61,852 bases of DNA from an uncultured Acidobacteriota bacterium. Lineage in GTDB: Bacteria; Acidobacteriota; Blastocatellia; Pyrinomonadales; Pyrinomonadaceae. Where the stretch lies: assembly GCA_902826795.1 (NCBI GenBank), contig CADEGD010000003.1, positions 1 through 61,852 on the forward strand, written 5' to 3'. The translations under genes and the position numbers were made by a program. The notes beneath the pieces were generated by a model, which saw only the letters and a list, made by a program, of their open reading frames with translations, was not told where the DNA came from and searched no databases. Positions 26,451-35,010 of the stretch are shown here, piece by piece. The first letter of the stretch is position 1, and each line of letters opens with the position of its first letter.

Positions 26451-27134
26451 ATGAAGATCTTACTTGTCGAAGATGAAGAAGGCCTCATACTTACGCTGAC
26501 GGATCGGCTGCGGAGCGAGGGGTTTGAGGTTGTTTCGGCAAAGGACGGCACGGCGGGTTTTGAAGCCGCGACCGCGCAGAAGTTCGATCTGATCCTTCTC
26601 GACGTGATGCTTCCCAAAAAGAACGGCTACGACGTATGCCGCGATCTGCGTCAGCAAGGGATCGTAACGCCGGTGTTGATGCTCACGGCGAAGGGCGAGA
26701 CAATCGACAAGGTGCTTGGGTTGAAACTCGGTGCCGACGATTATTTGACGAAGCCGTTCGAGGTGATGGAACTGCTCGCACGGATCGAGGCGTTGTTGCG
26801 GCGGTCTCCTGCAAAGGCGAACGGACATTCGACGGCCGTATTCACGTTCGGTGAAGTGTCGGTCGATTTCAAGCGAGCGACGGTTGCGAAGGAAGACTCA
26901 GCGGTCGAGCTTTCGGCCATGGAATTCAAGCTGCTTCAGTACCTGATCGAAAATCGTGGAATTGTTCACTCGCGCGACCATCTGCTCGACCAGGTTTGGG
27001 GATACGACGCAATGCCGTCGACGCGAACGGTTGACGTCCACATTGCGTGGTTGCGGCAGAAGCTTGAAGAGAATCCGAAGCGGCCGCAGTTCATTCGAAC
27101 CGTTCACGGAATGGGCTATAAGTTCGCGGAGTAA
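26451..27134 (+). CDS. OmpR/PhoB-family response regulator
   Basis: A 227-residue DNA-binding response regulator. The receiver domain has the acidic pocket at VEDEE (residues 6-10), phospho-acceptor Asp51 in LILLDVMLP, Thr79 in LMLTAKG and the Lys in YLTKPF. The output domain is a winged helix (VELSAMEFKLLQYLIE ... VWGYDAMPSTRTVDVHIAWLR ... RTVHGMGYKF). Length and all key residues are standard. It is the cognate partner of the histidine kinase immediately upstream and ends 19 nt inside the convergent TrhA gene. Confidence 0.95.
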   Translation: MKILLVEDEEGLILTLTDRLRSEGFEVVSAKDGTAGFEAATAQKFDLILLDVMLPKKNGYDVCRDLRQQGIVTPVLMLTAKGETIDKVLGLKLGADDYLTKPFEVMELLARIEALLRRSPAKANGHSTAVFTFGEVSVDFKRATVAKEDSAVELSAMEFKLLQYLIENRGIVHSRDHLLDQVWGYDAMPSTRTVDVHIAWLRQKLEENPKRPQFIRTVHGMGYKFAE

Positions 27135-27775
27135 GGCACGACGTACAGGACGATCGCCGCGTAGTGGAGTATGCTGCCGGCGAGAACGAAAAGGTGAAAG
27201 ATCGCATGGTGATGGCGGATTCGCGGCCATGCGAAAAATACAACGCCGAGCGTGTACGATACACCGCCCGCAACCGCCAGCAGCACCGCTTGCGGACCGA
27301 GAGTTTCCAGCATCGGCTGTACAGCAAATGCGCCCAGCCATCCCATGACTACGTACGAACCGGCCGACAAGACCGGAAAGCGATGCTGAAACAACAGCTT
27401 TGCGAGGATGCCGGCGACGGCAAACGTCCAGATCAAAGCGAGCAAGCTTTGCCCGAGCGTGCCATTCAGCAGGATTATCCCGAATGGCGTGTAACTCCCA
27501 GCGATCAGCAGATAGATGCAGCAATGGTCAACGAGGCGGAGTTTGTGTTTTAGTTCGGGTGAGGTCGTGCCGTGATAGATGGTCGAGGCGGCGTAAAGAA
27601 CGATCAGCGACAGGCCGTAAACTAGGCAGGCGGCGATCAGAATGGGATCACCGCGGAGTGTCGCGAGGACAACGAGTACGGCAAAACCGGCGACGCTCAG
27701 AACAAGACCGAAGCCGTGCGTGATCGTATTCGCAAACTCTTCAACCGAAAGCTCTTTTAAGATCGCACGTGCCAT
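27116..27775 (-). CDS. trhA: Hemolysin III / TrhA-family membrane protein
   Basis: A seven-helix membrane protein of the PAQR-like hemolysin III family (219 residues, usual size). Family motifs visible are FANTITHGFGLVLS near the N-terminus, YHGTTSPELKHKLRLVDHCCIY in the centre and HHAIFHLFVLAGSILHY at the C-terminus. They supply the conserved Ser/His/Asp residues thought to bind zinc. In other bacteria TrhA influences membrane fluidity and lipid homeostasis rather than acting as a true hemolysin. The 3' end overlaps the convergent response regulator gene by 19 nt. Confidence 0.93.
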   Translation of the reverse strand: MARAILKELSVEEFANTITHGFGLVLSVAGFAVLVVLATLRGDPILIAACLVYGLSLIVLYAASTIYHGTTSPELKHKLRLVDHCCIYLLIAGSYTPFGIILLNGTLGQSLLALIWTFAVAGILAKLLFQHRFPVLSAGSYVVMGWLGAFAVQPMLETLGPQAVLLAVAGGVSYTLGVVFFAWPRIRHHHAIFHLFVLAGSILHYAAIVLYVVPYSANL

Positions 27776-27835
27776 CCAGCGACCACTTTAACAGAAATTC
27801 AAATCGGCGAGTGTAATATTCGTGTGTTTTGTAAG

Positions 27836-27934
27836 GACTTTCTTCTTCGTGACTTTCGTGGATAGATTTATTCAGCAGATCTGAGTGCTTTAGATCGAAA
27901 GAGAGCTATCCACTAAATAAGAAAGATAAGAAAA
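27836..27934. repeat. Inverted repeat element in the trhA-malic enzyme gap
   Basis: CTTCTTCGTGACTTTCGTGG with ATAGATTT on the left matches AGCTATCCACTAAATAAG with AAAGATAAG on the right, imperfectly. It is a decayed copy of the TATCCACGAAA family and fills most of the 166-nt gap. Confidence 0.6.
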
Positions 27935-27941
27935 CAGGAAC

Positions 27942-29381
27942 TCAGAATTCCGACTCGGTCGTCGCTCGCGAGCGGCGGGCGACGCCGGTTTCGTACGCCG
28001 CCTCTTCGACCTTGGCGGCAACGGCTTCGGCTACGCGTCGGTCGAAAACCGAAGGGATGACATAGTCGGCGTAAAGCTCCTCGGGGCCGATTATCTCTGC
28101 GATCGCGTGTGCGGCGGCGAGTTTCATTTGTTCGTTGATGCGAGACGCGCGGCAATTCAACGCACCGCGAAAAATGCCCGGGAAGCAAAGTACGTTATTG
28201 ATCTGGTTTGGATAATCCGAACGGCCGGTCGCCATAACAGCGACAAGTCCTTCGGCATCTTCGGGCATTATCTCCGGCACCGGATTCGCCATGGCAAATA
28301 CGATCGGATCTTTTGCCATCGCCTTCAGGTCGCTTTGGTCGATCACTCCGGGAGCCGAAAGGCCGAAGAAAACATCGGCGCCTTTGATCACGTCATGGAT
28401 CGTACCTTGCTCTTTCTCGGGGTTGGTGTTGCGGGCGTACCAATCCTTGACCCAATTCATATTCTCGGTGCGGCCTTCGTAAAGGGCTCCGGTCTGGTCG
28501 CAGCCGACGATGTTCTTCACGCCCGCAGCCATCACGATCTTGGAACAAGCCACGCCCGCCGCACCGACGCCGTTGACGACAACCTTGATGTCTTCCATCC
28601 GCTTGCCTACGATCTTGAGCGCGTTGATGAGAGCCGCCAGAACGACGACTGCGGTGCCATGTTGGTCGTCGTGAAAAACCGGGATGTCGAGTTCTTCTTT
28701 AAGCCGCTCCTCGATCTCGAAGCATCGCGGAGCCGAGATGTCTTCGAGATTGATCCCACCGAACGCAACCGAGATGTTTTTGATCGTCTGGACGATCTCG
28801 TGCGGATCTTTCGTGTTCAGGCAGATCGGGAAAGCGTCGACACCGCCAAATTCTTTGAAAAGCTGCGCCTTCCCTTCCATCACCGGCATCGCGGCAGCTG
28901 GGCCGATATCGCCAAGGCCAAGAACAGCCGTTCCGTCGCTCACGACCGCGACGGTGTTCTTTTTGATCGTGAGATTGAAAGCTTTTTCAGGATCTTTGTG
29001 GATCGCCTCACACACGCGTGCGACGCCGGGCGTATACGCCATCGAAAGATCGGATCGCGTCTTTAACTGCATCTTCGACGTGACCTCGATCTTGCCGCCC
29101 AGATGCATCAGGAACGTTCGGTCACTGACGTTCACTACCTCGACACCGTCGATATCGCTGACCGCTCGGAGGATCTCTTCGTCATGGCTTTCGCTGGCGG
29201 CATTGACCGTGATGTCACGAATCAGAAAATCCTTGCCGACGCTAACGATATCGATTCCTTCGATGTCGCCGCCAGCACCGCCGATCGCGGTCGTGATCAT
29301 GCCTAACTGCCCCGGTTTGTTATGTATCTTTACGCGCAGCGTGAGGCTGTAGCTCGCGTTAGGTGTTGGTGTATTCGGCAT
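27942..29381 (-). CDS. Malic enzyme (oxaloacetate-decarboxylating) with N-terminal ACT domain
   Basis: Converts malate to pyruvate and CO2 with reduction of NAD(P), in the cytoplasm. Residues 10-90 form an ACT domain (LTLRVKIHNKPGQLGMITTA) that may bind a regulatory ligand. The catalytic part follows, with the family blocks KTRSDLSMAYTPGVARVC, GDIGPAAAMPVMEGKA, the metal-binding FHDDQHGTAVVVLAAL, the Rossmann motif GVGAAGVACSKI and FAMANPVPEI. Length (479) fits the ACT-containing short malic enzymes. The cofactor (NAD or NADP) cannot be fixed from what I can see. It stands upstream of no obvious partner; greA follows from the other side after a terminator. Confidence 0.95.
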   Translation of the reverse strand: MPNTPTPNASYSLTLRVKIHNKPGQLGMITTAIGGAGGDIEGIDIVSVGKDFLIRDITVNAASESHDEEILRAVSDIDGVEVVNVSDRTFLMHLGGKIEVTSKMQLKTRSDLSMAYTPGVARVCEAIHKDPEKAFNLTIKKNTVAVVSDGTAVLGLGDIGPAAAMPVMEGKAQLFKEFGGVDAFPICLNTKDPHEIVQTIKNISVAFGGINLEDISAPRCFEIEERLKEELDIPVFHDDQHGTAVVVLAALINALKIVGKRMEDIKVVVNGVGAAGVACSKIVMAAGVKNIVGCDQTGALYEGRTENMNWVKDWYARNTNPEKEQGTIHDVIKGADVFFGLSAPGVIDQSDLKAMAKDPIVFAMANPVPEIMPEDAEGLVAVMATGRSDYPNQINNVLCFPGIFRGALNCRASRINEQMKLAAAHAIAEIIGPEELYADYVIPSVFDRRVAEAVAAKVEEAAYETGVARRSRATTESEF

Positions 29382-29393
29382 GGAAAAAAACTA

Positions 29394-29440
29394 TCTAAAA
29401 AACGAAGCTCGCGGCGAACTGAAGTTGCGGCCACGAGCCT
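29394..29440 (-). terminator. Terminator downstream of greA
   Basis: On the minus strand, AAGGCTCGTGGC pairs with GCCGCGAGCTT and is followed by CGTTTTTT. It ends the pfkA-greA transcript before the malic enzyme gene. Confidence 0.75.
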
Positions 29441-29460
29441 TAAATGTAAGATCTTGTCGC

Positions 29461-29931
29461 TTATTCCTGATCTTCGTGGATGGTACGAAGACCACTGATC
29501 TCAAAGTTCTTGAATCCGTTTGGCGTTTTGACCTTCACTTCGTCGCCTTCTTCCTTGCCCATCAACGCCTGGCCGATCGGCGAGACGGTCGAGATCTTGC
29601 CGTTGTCCGGGTCGCTTTCTTCCGATGTGACCAGCTTATAGATGACCTTTTCTTCCTTTTCGAGATCGAACAGCGTTACGGTCGAACCATAAGCGATTCG
29701 ATCGGTCGGCAACTTGGATATATCGATCGAATCGACCTCCATCAACCGCTGATGCAGTTGACTGATGCGGGCCTGAACCATCGTTTGACGTTCTTTTGCA
29801 GCCTTGTATTCGGCGTTCTCTTTGAGATCGCCAAATTCGCGCGCGTGCTGAATATCCTTCGGCAGCTTGTGGTTCAATTCATGCTCAAGCTTCTCGATCT
29901 CTTCCTGAAGTTTCTTTTTTACTGCTTCCAT
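29461..29931 (-). CDS. greA: Transcription elongation factor GreA
   Basis: A 156-residue RNA polymerase cleavage factor that rescues backtracked complexes. The N-terminal coiled coil ends in the tip motif REFGDLKENAEYKAAKERQ (residues 31-49), including the acidic Asp/Glu pair that enters the polymerase channel. The C-terminal FKBP-like domain has TVTLFDLEKEEK and SPIGQALMGKEEGD. All are standard. It lies 5 nt downstream of pfkA on the same strand, so the two genes are almost certainly one transcript, ended by the hairpin at 29394-29440. Confidence 0.97.
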   Translation of the reverse strand: MEAVKKKLQEEIEKLEHELNHKLPKDIQHAREFGDLKENAEYKAAKERQTMVQARISQLHQRLMEVDSIDISKLPTDRIAYGSTVTLFDLEKEEKVIYKLVTSEESDPDNGKISTVSPIGQALMGKEEGDEVKVKTPNGFKNFEISGLRTIHEDQE

Positions 29932-29936
29932 CTCTT

Positions 29937-31025
29937 CTATTTTACTAGCATTTCCTTCGGAGACGCGAACGTGATGCCAATATCGCGAGCCGAGCGGACG
30001 AGTTGGCCGGCCGGCGAAACGGTCTTGAGATTAGCGCAGGCCTCGGCCAGCGGAACCGTGACGACCGTACCAGCTTGAAGCGCAACCATCTTTCCAAGAT
30101 CGCCGCCCGCTAACGCACGCACGGCACACGCACCGAAATTCGTCGCAAGCATACGGTCAAAGGCATTCGGGCTGCCGCCCCGTTGAAGGTGGCCGAGCAC
30201 GACGCTTCGACATTCTTTGTCGGTACGTTTCGCAACCGTCCGCGTGATGTAATCCCCGATGCCGCCGAGCCTAAGTTCGCCCGCGTCCTGATACATCTCG
30301 TGTTTGCCGACCTCCATCGCACCTTCGGCGACTACGATGTTTGTGAACCGCGAACCTTTTCGGTCGCGTTCCATCACCTTGTCGATAACAGCATCGAAAT
30401 CGAACGGGATCTCAGGGATAAGAATGATGTCGGCGCTTCCGGCTAGCCCGGCGTGCAGGGCGATCCAGCCTGTGTGACGGCCCATTACCTCAAGCACCAT
30501 TACGCGGTCGTGCGATGCGGCAGTCGTATGAAGCCGGTCGAGCGCTTCGGTAGCGATGTCGATCGCGGTCATAAAACCGAAGGTGAGCTCGGTTGCGGCA
30601 AGATCGTTGTCTATTGTCTTAGGAACGCCGACGACTGGGAATCCGCGCTTGTGAAACTGCTCGGCGATGGCAAGGGTACCTTCGCCTCCAAGTACGATCA
30701 GAGCTTCGATCCCGAGTATGTCGAGATTGGCTAGAGCCTCGCCAATCGGCATTTCCGGGTAAACGGGCTGACCGTTCACCATCTTGACGAAGCTGCCGCG
30801 GTTACGGGTTCCGAGTATCGTTCCGCCGCGGGGCAAGATTCCGCTAACGGATTTTTGCGTGAGCGACATCGTGTGAGTTTCACCGAGAATGCCTTCAAAG
30901 CTGTCCTCAATGCCAATCACCTTCATTCCGAACTGAAGTGTCGCCGTTCGAACGACCGAGCGGATAACTGCGTTAAGCCCCGGAGCGTCCCCGCCGCCGG
31001 TCAATATCCCTATTTGCTTGTACAT
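29937..31025 (-). CDS. pfkA: 6-phosphofructokinase
   Basis: Phosphorylates fructose 6-phosphate to the 1,6-bisphosphate, the committing step of glycolysis. Visible motifs are GGDAPGLNAVIR near the N-terminus, GGEGTLAIAE in the nucleotide region, the catalytic PKTIDNDL, MVLEVMGRHTGWIA and LGHLQRGGSPNAFDR. The GGEGT in place of the GGDGS of the E. coli enzyme is found in other ATP-dependent phosphofructokinases, for example actinobacterial ones. The PPi-type GGDD is absent, so ATP is the likely donor. Length 362 is typical. It is transcribed with greA. Confidence 0.95.
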   Translation of the reverse strand: MYKQIGILTGGGDAPGLNAVIRSVVRTATLQFGMKVIGIEDSFEGILGETHTMSLTQKSVSGILPRGGTILGTRNRGSFVKMVNGQPVYPEMPIGEALANLDILGIEALIVLGGEGTLAIAEQFHKRGFPVVGVPKTIDNDLAATELTFGFMTAIDIATEALDRLHTTAASHDRVMVLEVMGRHTGWIALHAGLAGSADIILIPEIPFDFDAVIDKVMERDRKGSRFTNIVVAEGAMEVGKHEMYQDAGELRLGGIGDYITRTVAKRTDKECRSVVLGHLQRGGSPNAFDRMLATNFGACAVRALAGGDLGKMVALQAGTVVTVPLAEACANLKTVSPAGQLVRSARDIGITFASPKEMLVK

Positions 31026-31084
31026 AGAATCGGATAAAACAATATTCTAATGAATCCGCGGAAAAGATAAAAACGTGTAATGGC

Positions 31085-31117
31085 CCAAAAAGGAAACGAA
31101 CCCGAGATCCGGGTTCG
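31085..31117 (-). terminator. Terminator downstream of the S41 protease gene
   Basis: On the minus strand CGAACCCGGATCTCGGGTTCG is followed by TTTCCTTTTTGG, between the protease stop and pfkA. Confidence 0.75.
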
Positions 31118-31142
31118 ATAGATTTATCCACGCTGCTCTTAT

Positions 31143-32786
31143 TTACTTGCGGGCTATATTTGTCTCCGCCAACCTTCGCGCTTCCGGCATTACCTCGACC
31201 GCCTTAAGGATCTGCGGATCGACCTCCAGCAAAACTCTAATGCCAGCCTCATTCGAATAATTTGCGGTAGCAAGTTCGAGCCGGAGCCGCGTTTTGGCAA
31301 ATTCACTTTCCGCATCGATGTTTGCTGCCGTTAGGCCGTTATCTTTATCGGCAATCGCGCTCGCCTTGAAAGCTTCGAAAAGCCGGTCATCGATAAGAAA
31401 CTTGCCAGGCTGAATGTCCATCGCATGGCTCTGTTTTTCAACTTTGTAGCTTTCAAGGCCCGCGATCTTACCTGCCACCAACTGTCGCACAAAGAAGAAT
31501 GCCGCATCGTTCACGCGAACGCGAAGCGGCGTATATTCGAACGCCTTGGCTTTAACGTCCGGTTCGAGTCCGCGGCCGCCAAATAGTGTTCGGCCATCGG
31601 GCGTAGTTATCGGAACTCCGGCGGGTTTAGGTGCTGCATCTTTTGCGGCTTCTTCGTCTTCGTGATGTGAATAGTAGTCGTAGATAGAACCGCTCGAATA
31701 ATCGCGTTGAAGCGACCGGCCAAAGGGTGTGTAGTAACGAGCGGTCGTTAACGTGAGGCCGGTTCCGTACGGAAGGCGGAAAATCCGCTGTACGAGGCCC
31801 TTGCCAAAACTATCGCTGCCGACAACCAAACCACGGCCGTAATCTTGAACGGCTCCGGCGACGATCTCTGCCGCCGACGCCGATCCGCCATTGATCATCA
31901 CCACGAGCGGAATATTTTCTCCGCCGCCGCCAGATGTTTTGAGCTCTCGAGCGTTAGCGTAGTTCGACCTGCCTTTAACGGACACGACGGTTTTGTTAGA
32001 CGGCACAAATCGGCTCATCACGGCAATCGCCTGCTCAAGAATGCCGCCAGGATTTCCGCGAAGATCAAGGATAAGACTTTTCATCCCCTGCTTCTGCAAT
32101 TCAGTTATCGCGTCGCCGAGTTCGGCAGCCGTCGTCTCCTGAAACCCGCCCGTCAATCCCACATATCCCACGCCGTTCGGAAGCAAGAAATAGTTGCGAA
32201 TCGACGGAAGCGGTACGCCGCCGCGAACGATCTCAAAGTCAACCGGTGTCGGCGAATTGGCACGCTCTACTTTGACCTTGACGGCGGTTCCGCGTTCACC
32301 GCGAACATTCTTGGAAACCTCAGAGCTCGTCCAATCAGTAGCATCTTTACCATCAACGAGCAGAAACTTGTCGCCGTATCGAAGGCCGGCTTTATCGGCT
32401 GGCGTCCCCGGCACGACCGACTGCACAAAAACTCCGCCGCGGTGCTGCAAGATCGACACGCCGATACCATAGAACTCCGAAGCCTGTTCCTGAGCCAACT
32501 TCTGAAATTCATCTCGCGTAAAGAAAGACGAATGAGGATCAAGCGTCCACAGCAGGCCCTGTATCGAGCTGTCCGTTATCTTTTCATGATCGACCGTTGA
32601 GACGTAATTCTTCTCGACCGTATCGACGGCCTCGCTGTAATCGGTCATGATCCGTGCGGGCGTGACAGCGTTGTCAGCCGACGTCGACACCGGGAGTTTG
32701 CCGAAAAACCCTCCGACGACAGCCCCGACGGCGATGAAGACCAATGCTAAGATGGCGAATTTATTGCCCATTTGTTCTGCGGCCAA
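31143..32786 (-). CDS. ctpA: C-terminal processing peptidase, S41 family
   Basis: A 547-residue periplasmic serine protease that trims C-termini of envelope proteins. An N-terminal membrane anchor or signal (FAILALVFIAVGAVVGGFF) is followed by a helical region. A PDZ domain follows (about residues 95-180; YGIGVSILQHRGGVFVQSV ... GLRYGDKFLLVDG), then the catalytic core with MVINGGSASAAEI (nucleophile Ser) and GSDSFGKGLVQ (general base Lys). The C-terminal 150 residues extend beyond the core and are helical. Substrates are not indicated by neighbours. Transcription ends at the hairpin at 31085-31117. Confidence 0.93.
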   Translation of the reverse strand: MAAEQMGNKFAILALVFIAVGAVVGGFFGKLPVSTSADNAVTPARIMTDYSEAVDTVEKNYVSTVDHEKITDSSIQGLLWTLDPHSSFFTRDEFQKLAQEQASEFYGIGVSILQHRGGVFVQSVVPGTPADKAGLRYGDKFLLVDGKDATDWTSSEVSKNVRGERGTAVKVKVERANSPTPVDFEIVRGGVPLPSIRNYFLLPNGVGYVGLTGGFQETTAAELGDAITELQKQGMKSLILDLRGNPGGILEQAIAVMSRFVPSNKTVVSVKGRSNYANARELKTSGGGGENIPLVVMINGGSASAAEIVAGAVQDYGRGLVVGSDSFGKGLVQRIFRLPYGTGLTLTTARYYTPFGRSLQRDYSSGSIYDYYSHHEDEEAAKDAAPKPAGVPITTPDGRTLFGGRGLEPDVKAKAFEYTPLRVRVNDAAFFFVRQLVAGKIAGLESYKVEKQSHAMDIQPGKFLIDDRLFEAFKASAIADKDNGLTAANIDAESEFAKTRLRLELATANYSNEAGIRVLLEVDPQILKAVEVMPEARRLAETNIARK

Positions 32787-32903
32787 GCCTTTGAAAGTCT
32801 AGCATATATTAGGTGCCCGACCGGATAGCCGAGTTTCCTGAAATAGGGCGGCCTTCGAATTTACAATTTCCCTCCAACTACTTAACATTTAGCTTTTGCG
32901 CCG

Positions 32904-33641
32904 ATGAAGCCCGACGTATCCATAGTTATACCAGCGTTTGAAGAGCAGGACCGGCTCGTGGCCTCGCTCGAGAAGATCGTGGAATATTTGCGATCGAGCG
33001 CGACGAACGCCGAAATAGTCGTGGTTGACGACGGATCGAAGGACGATACGGCCGCTTCAGCGGAAGAGTTTTTCCGCGAGATTCCCGATATCGAAACGCG
33101 GGTTATCAGGTACGAGCAGAATCGCGGCAAGGGGTACGCGGTCAAGACCGGACTTGTTACGGCTTCGGCGGACATTGCACTTTTCAGCGATGCCGATCTT
33201 TCTACGCCGATCGCCGAGATGCCGAAGTTGATCGATCCGATACGCAACGGCGATTTCGACGTTACCTTTGGCTCTCGCGCCCTCGACCGTTCACTGATCG
33301 GAACGCATCAGCCATGGCGCCGGGAGCAGGGCGGAAAAGTATTCAATCTCGTCGTAAGAACCCTGACCGGACTTCTCTTTTGGGACACGCAGTGCGGGTT
33401 CAAAGCTTTCAACCTAATGAAGTTTCGCCCGCTGCTCGATCTTATGCGTATCGATCGGTTCGGATTCGATGTTGAGTTTTTATACGTCGCGAACCTCCAC
33501 CGACTTAAACTGAAAGAGATCCCGGTCCGCTGGGACAACGACGACCGAAGTAAGGTCAACGTTTTTCGAGACAGCTTACGGATGTTCAATGAGGTGCGTG
33601 AGATCCGGCGGAATGCGAAGAAAGGACTGTATTCGAACTGA
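32904..33641 (+). CDS. Family 2 glycosyltransferase, dolichyl-phosphate glucosyltransferase-like
   Basis: A 245-residue GT-A fold transferase. It has SIVIPAFEEQDRL at the N-terminus, VVVDDGSKDDT for the nucleotide sugar, the DxD-type LFSDADLSTP and a late TQCGFKAF block. These match the DPG/DPM synthase-like branch that transfers a sugar to a polyprenyl phosphate at the inner face of the membrane. There is no membrane helix of its own. The gene begins about 120 nt from the divergent S41 protease and is followed 22 nt later by the toxin-antitoxin pair, with no visible functional link. Confidence 0.88.
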   Translation: MKPDVSIVIPAFEEQDRLVASLEKIVEYLRSSATNAEIVVVDDGSKDDTAASAEEFFREIPDIETRVIRYEQNRGKGYAVKTGLVTASADIALFSDADLSTPIAEMPKLIDPIRNGDFDVTFGSRALDRSLIGTHQPWRREQGGKVFNLVVRTLTGLLFWDTQCGFKAFNLMKFRPLLDLMRIDRFGFDVEFLYVANLHRLKLKEIPVRWDNDDRSKVNVFRDSLRMFNEVREIRRNAKKGLYSN

Positions 33642-33663
33642 CAGGTCGCGATATGATTGAGCT

Positions 33664-33903
33664 ATGAACTGGGAAGAAAGAATTGTTGCGGATCCAAAGG
33701 TGTTGGTCGGTAAGCCGACTATCAAGGGAACGCGTCTATCGGTTGAGTTTATCCTGGATCGGTTGGCGGATGGTTGGACGGAAGAGATGCTGCTGGACAA
33801 CTATCCGCGACTAACTAAAGAGGATCTGAAGGCGGTTTTCGCCTATTCGAGCGAGAGTCTCAAAGACGGTCTTTTCTTTACGCTACCAGTGTCAAGAAAA
33901 TGA
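33664..33903 (+). CDS. DUF433 antitoxin
   Basis: A 79-residue DUF433 protein, a helix-turn-helix antitoxin that normally pairs with a DUF5615 PIN-like toxin. Family features are IVADPKVLVGKPTIKGTRLS (residues 7-26), the helical FILDRLADGWTEEMLLDNYP and DLKAVFAYSSESL. The last bases overlap the toxin start (ATGA at 33900-33903). The antitoxin is complete, while its partner is frameshifted. Confidence 0.88.
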   Translation: MNWEERIVADPKVLVGKPTIKGTRLSVEFILDRLADGWTEEMLLDNYPRLTKEDLKAVFAYSSESLKDGLFFTLPVSRK

Positions 33904-34255
33904 CCAGGTTCTTGCGAACGAGAATATCTCCAGGACGACCGTCGAGATACTTCGCCAAAACAATCACGACGTTAAATGGATCGCTGAGTCGACCCCTTCG
34001 ATCGATGATGAACTAGTTCTGTTGCTCGCTTGCGGGGAGCAACGGATTATTATTACCTTCGACTCCGATTATGGAGATCTGATCTATAGAGACAAGAGGT
34101 CGCCTCCTCCTGGGGTCATCTATTTGCGCATCAGTAGCGACGATCCGGCACTGCCCGCGGAGCTGATTCTGAAACATTTAGCGATTTCCCCGGAACGATT
34201 TGAGCGAACATTTGCTGTCTTGAGTGAGAACAAACTTCGGATCCGACCACTATGA
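33900..34255 (+). pseudogene. DUF5615 PIN-like toxin, frameshifted near its start
   Basis: A PIN-like RNase toxin of the DUF5615/Mut7-C-like type that should pair with the DUF433 antitoxin upstream. The frame from the overlapping ATG at 33900 gives MTRFL and then leaves the family pattern. Frame +2 from about 33911 gives LANENISRTTVEILRQNNHD, then SIDDELVLLLACGEQRIIITFDSDYGDLIY with the acidic PIN residues, to the stop at 34255. Adding one C (TTCTT to TTCCTT) near 33911 restores one continuous toxin of about 118 residues. Either the toxin is inactivated or one base was lost in sequencing. The 3' end overlaps pdxJ (ATGA at 34252). Confidence 0.8.
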
Positions 34256-35001
34256 CCGCACGTCTGAACGTAAATATCGACCACGTAGCGACGATCCGCG
34301 AGGCGCGGAAGACTATCGAGCCGAGCATCATCACGGCGGCTGTGATATGCGAACAAGCCGGGGCGAACGGGATAACCGTTCACCTACGCGGCGACCGGCG
34401 GCACATTCAGGATCGTGATATCGAACTGCTTCGCGATGTAGTAACGACGTATCTGAACGTCGAGATGGCCGCGACCGACGAGATGATCGCAATCGCCGAA
34501 CGCACCAAGCCCGACGCCGTCTCGCTTGTGCCGGAGAGTCCGAACGAGGTAACCACCGAAGGCGGGCTCGACGTGATCGGTAACTTTGAGAACGTCAAGA
34601 AAGCAGTCGAGAAACTGAAAGCCGCAGGTATATTCGTCAGTATCTTCATCGACCCCGACCTGGAACAGCTCGATGCCGCAAAGAGCGTCGGAGCTCAACA
34701 GGTCGAATTGTGTACGGCTGAGTATGCTGAATTGACGTTATCTGCCAGGGCAGCTCACGGCGAAGGCGCCGAGAAAGCGGCGTCCGAGGCAGACCGCATT
34801 CGCAAAGCTGCCGAACACGCTCACGGCCTTGGGATGATGGTCGCCGCCGGCCACGGACTCACCTACCGAAATGTCGCCGCCCTCGCCGCGATCTCCGAGA
34901 TCGTCGAATTCAACATCGGCCACAACATCATCTCCCGCTCGGTCTTCGTCGGATTGAATCAAGCGGTAAAGGAAATGGCCGATGCGATTAGAGCGACCTG
35001 A
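34252..35001 (+). CDS. pdxJ: Pyridoxine 5'-phosphate synthase
   Basis: Condenses 1-deoxy-D-xylulose 5-phosphate with 3-amino-2-oxopropyl phosphate to make pyridoxine 5'-phosphate, the last step of the DXP-dependent vitamin B6 pathway. The TIM-barrel signature is complete: LNVNIDHVATIREAR (residues 4-18), ITVHLRGDRRHIQDRD, SLVPESPNEVTTEGGLDV, AGHGLTYRNV and EFNIGHNIISRSVF. Length 249 is normal. Its start overlaps the toxin gene stop by 4 nt, so it may be translated from the toxin-antitoxin transcript. It converges on uvrA with only 9 nt between ends. Confidence 0.97.
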   Translation: MTARLNVNIDHVATIREARKTIEPSIITAAVICEQAGANGITVHLRGDRRHIQDRDIELLRDVVTTYLNVEMAATDEMIAIAERTKPDAVSLVPESPNEVTTEGGLDVIGNFENVKKAVEKLKAAGIFVSIFIDPDLEQLDAAKSVGAQQVELCTAEYAELTLSARAAHGEGAEKAASEADRIRKAAEHAHGLGMMVAAGHGLTYRNVAALAAISEIVEFNIGHNIISRSVFVGLNQAVKEMADAIRAT

Positions 35002-35010
35002 AATCTGGAG

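Noticed and set aside
30700..30720. GGEGT instead of GGDGS in phosphofructokinase as an unusual active site
   Set aside because: This form is known in other ATP-dependent bacterial phosphofructokinases and so is not novel.
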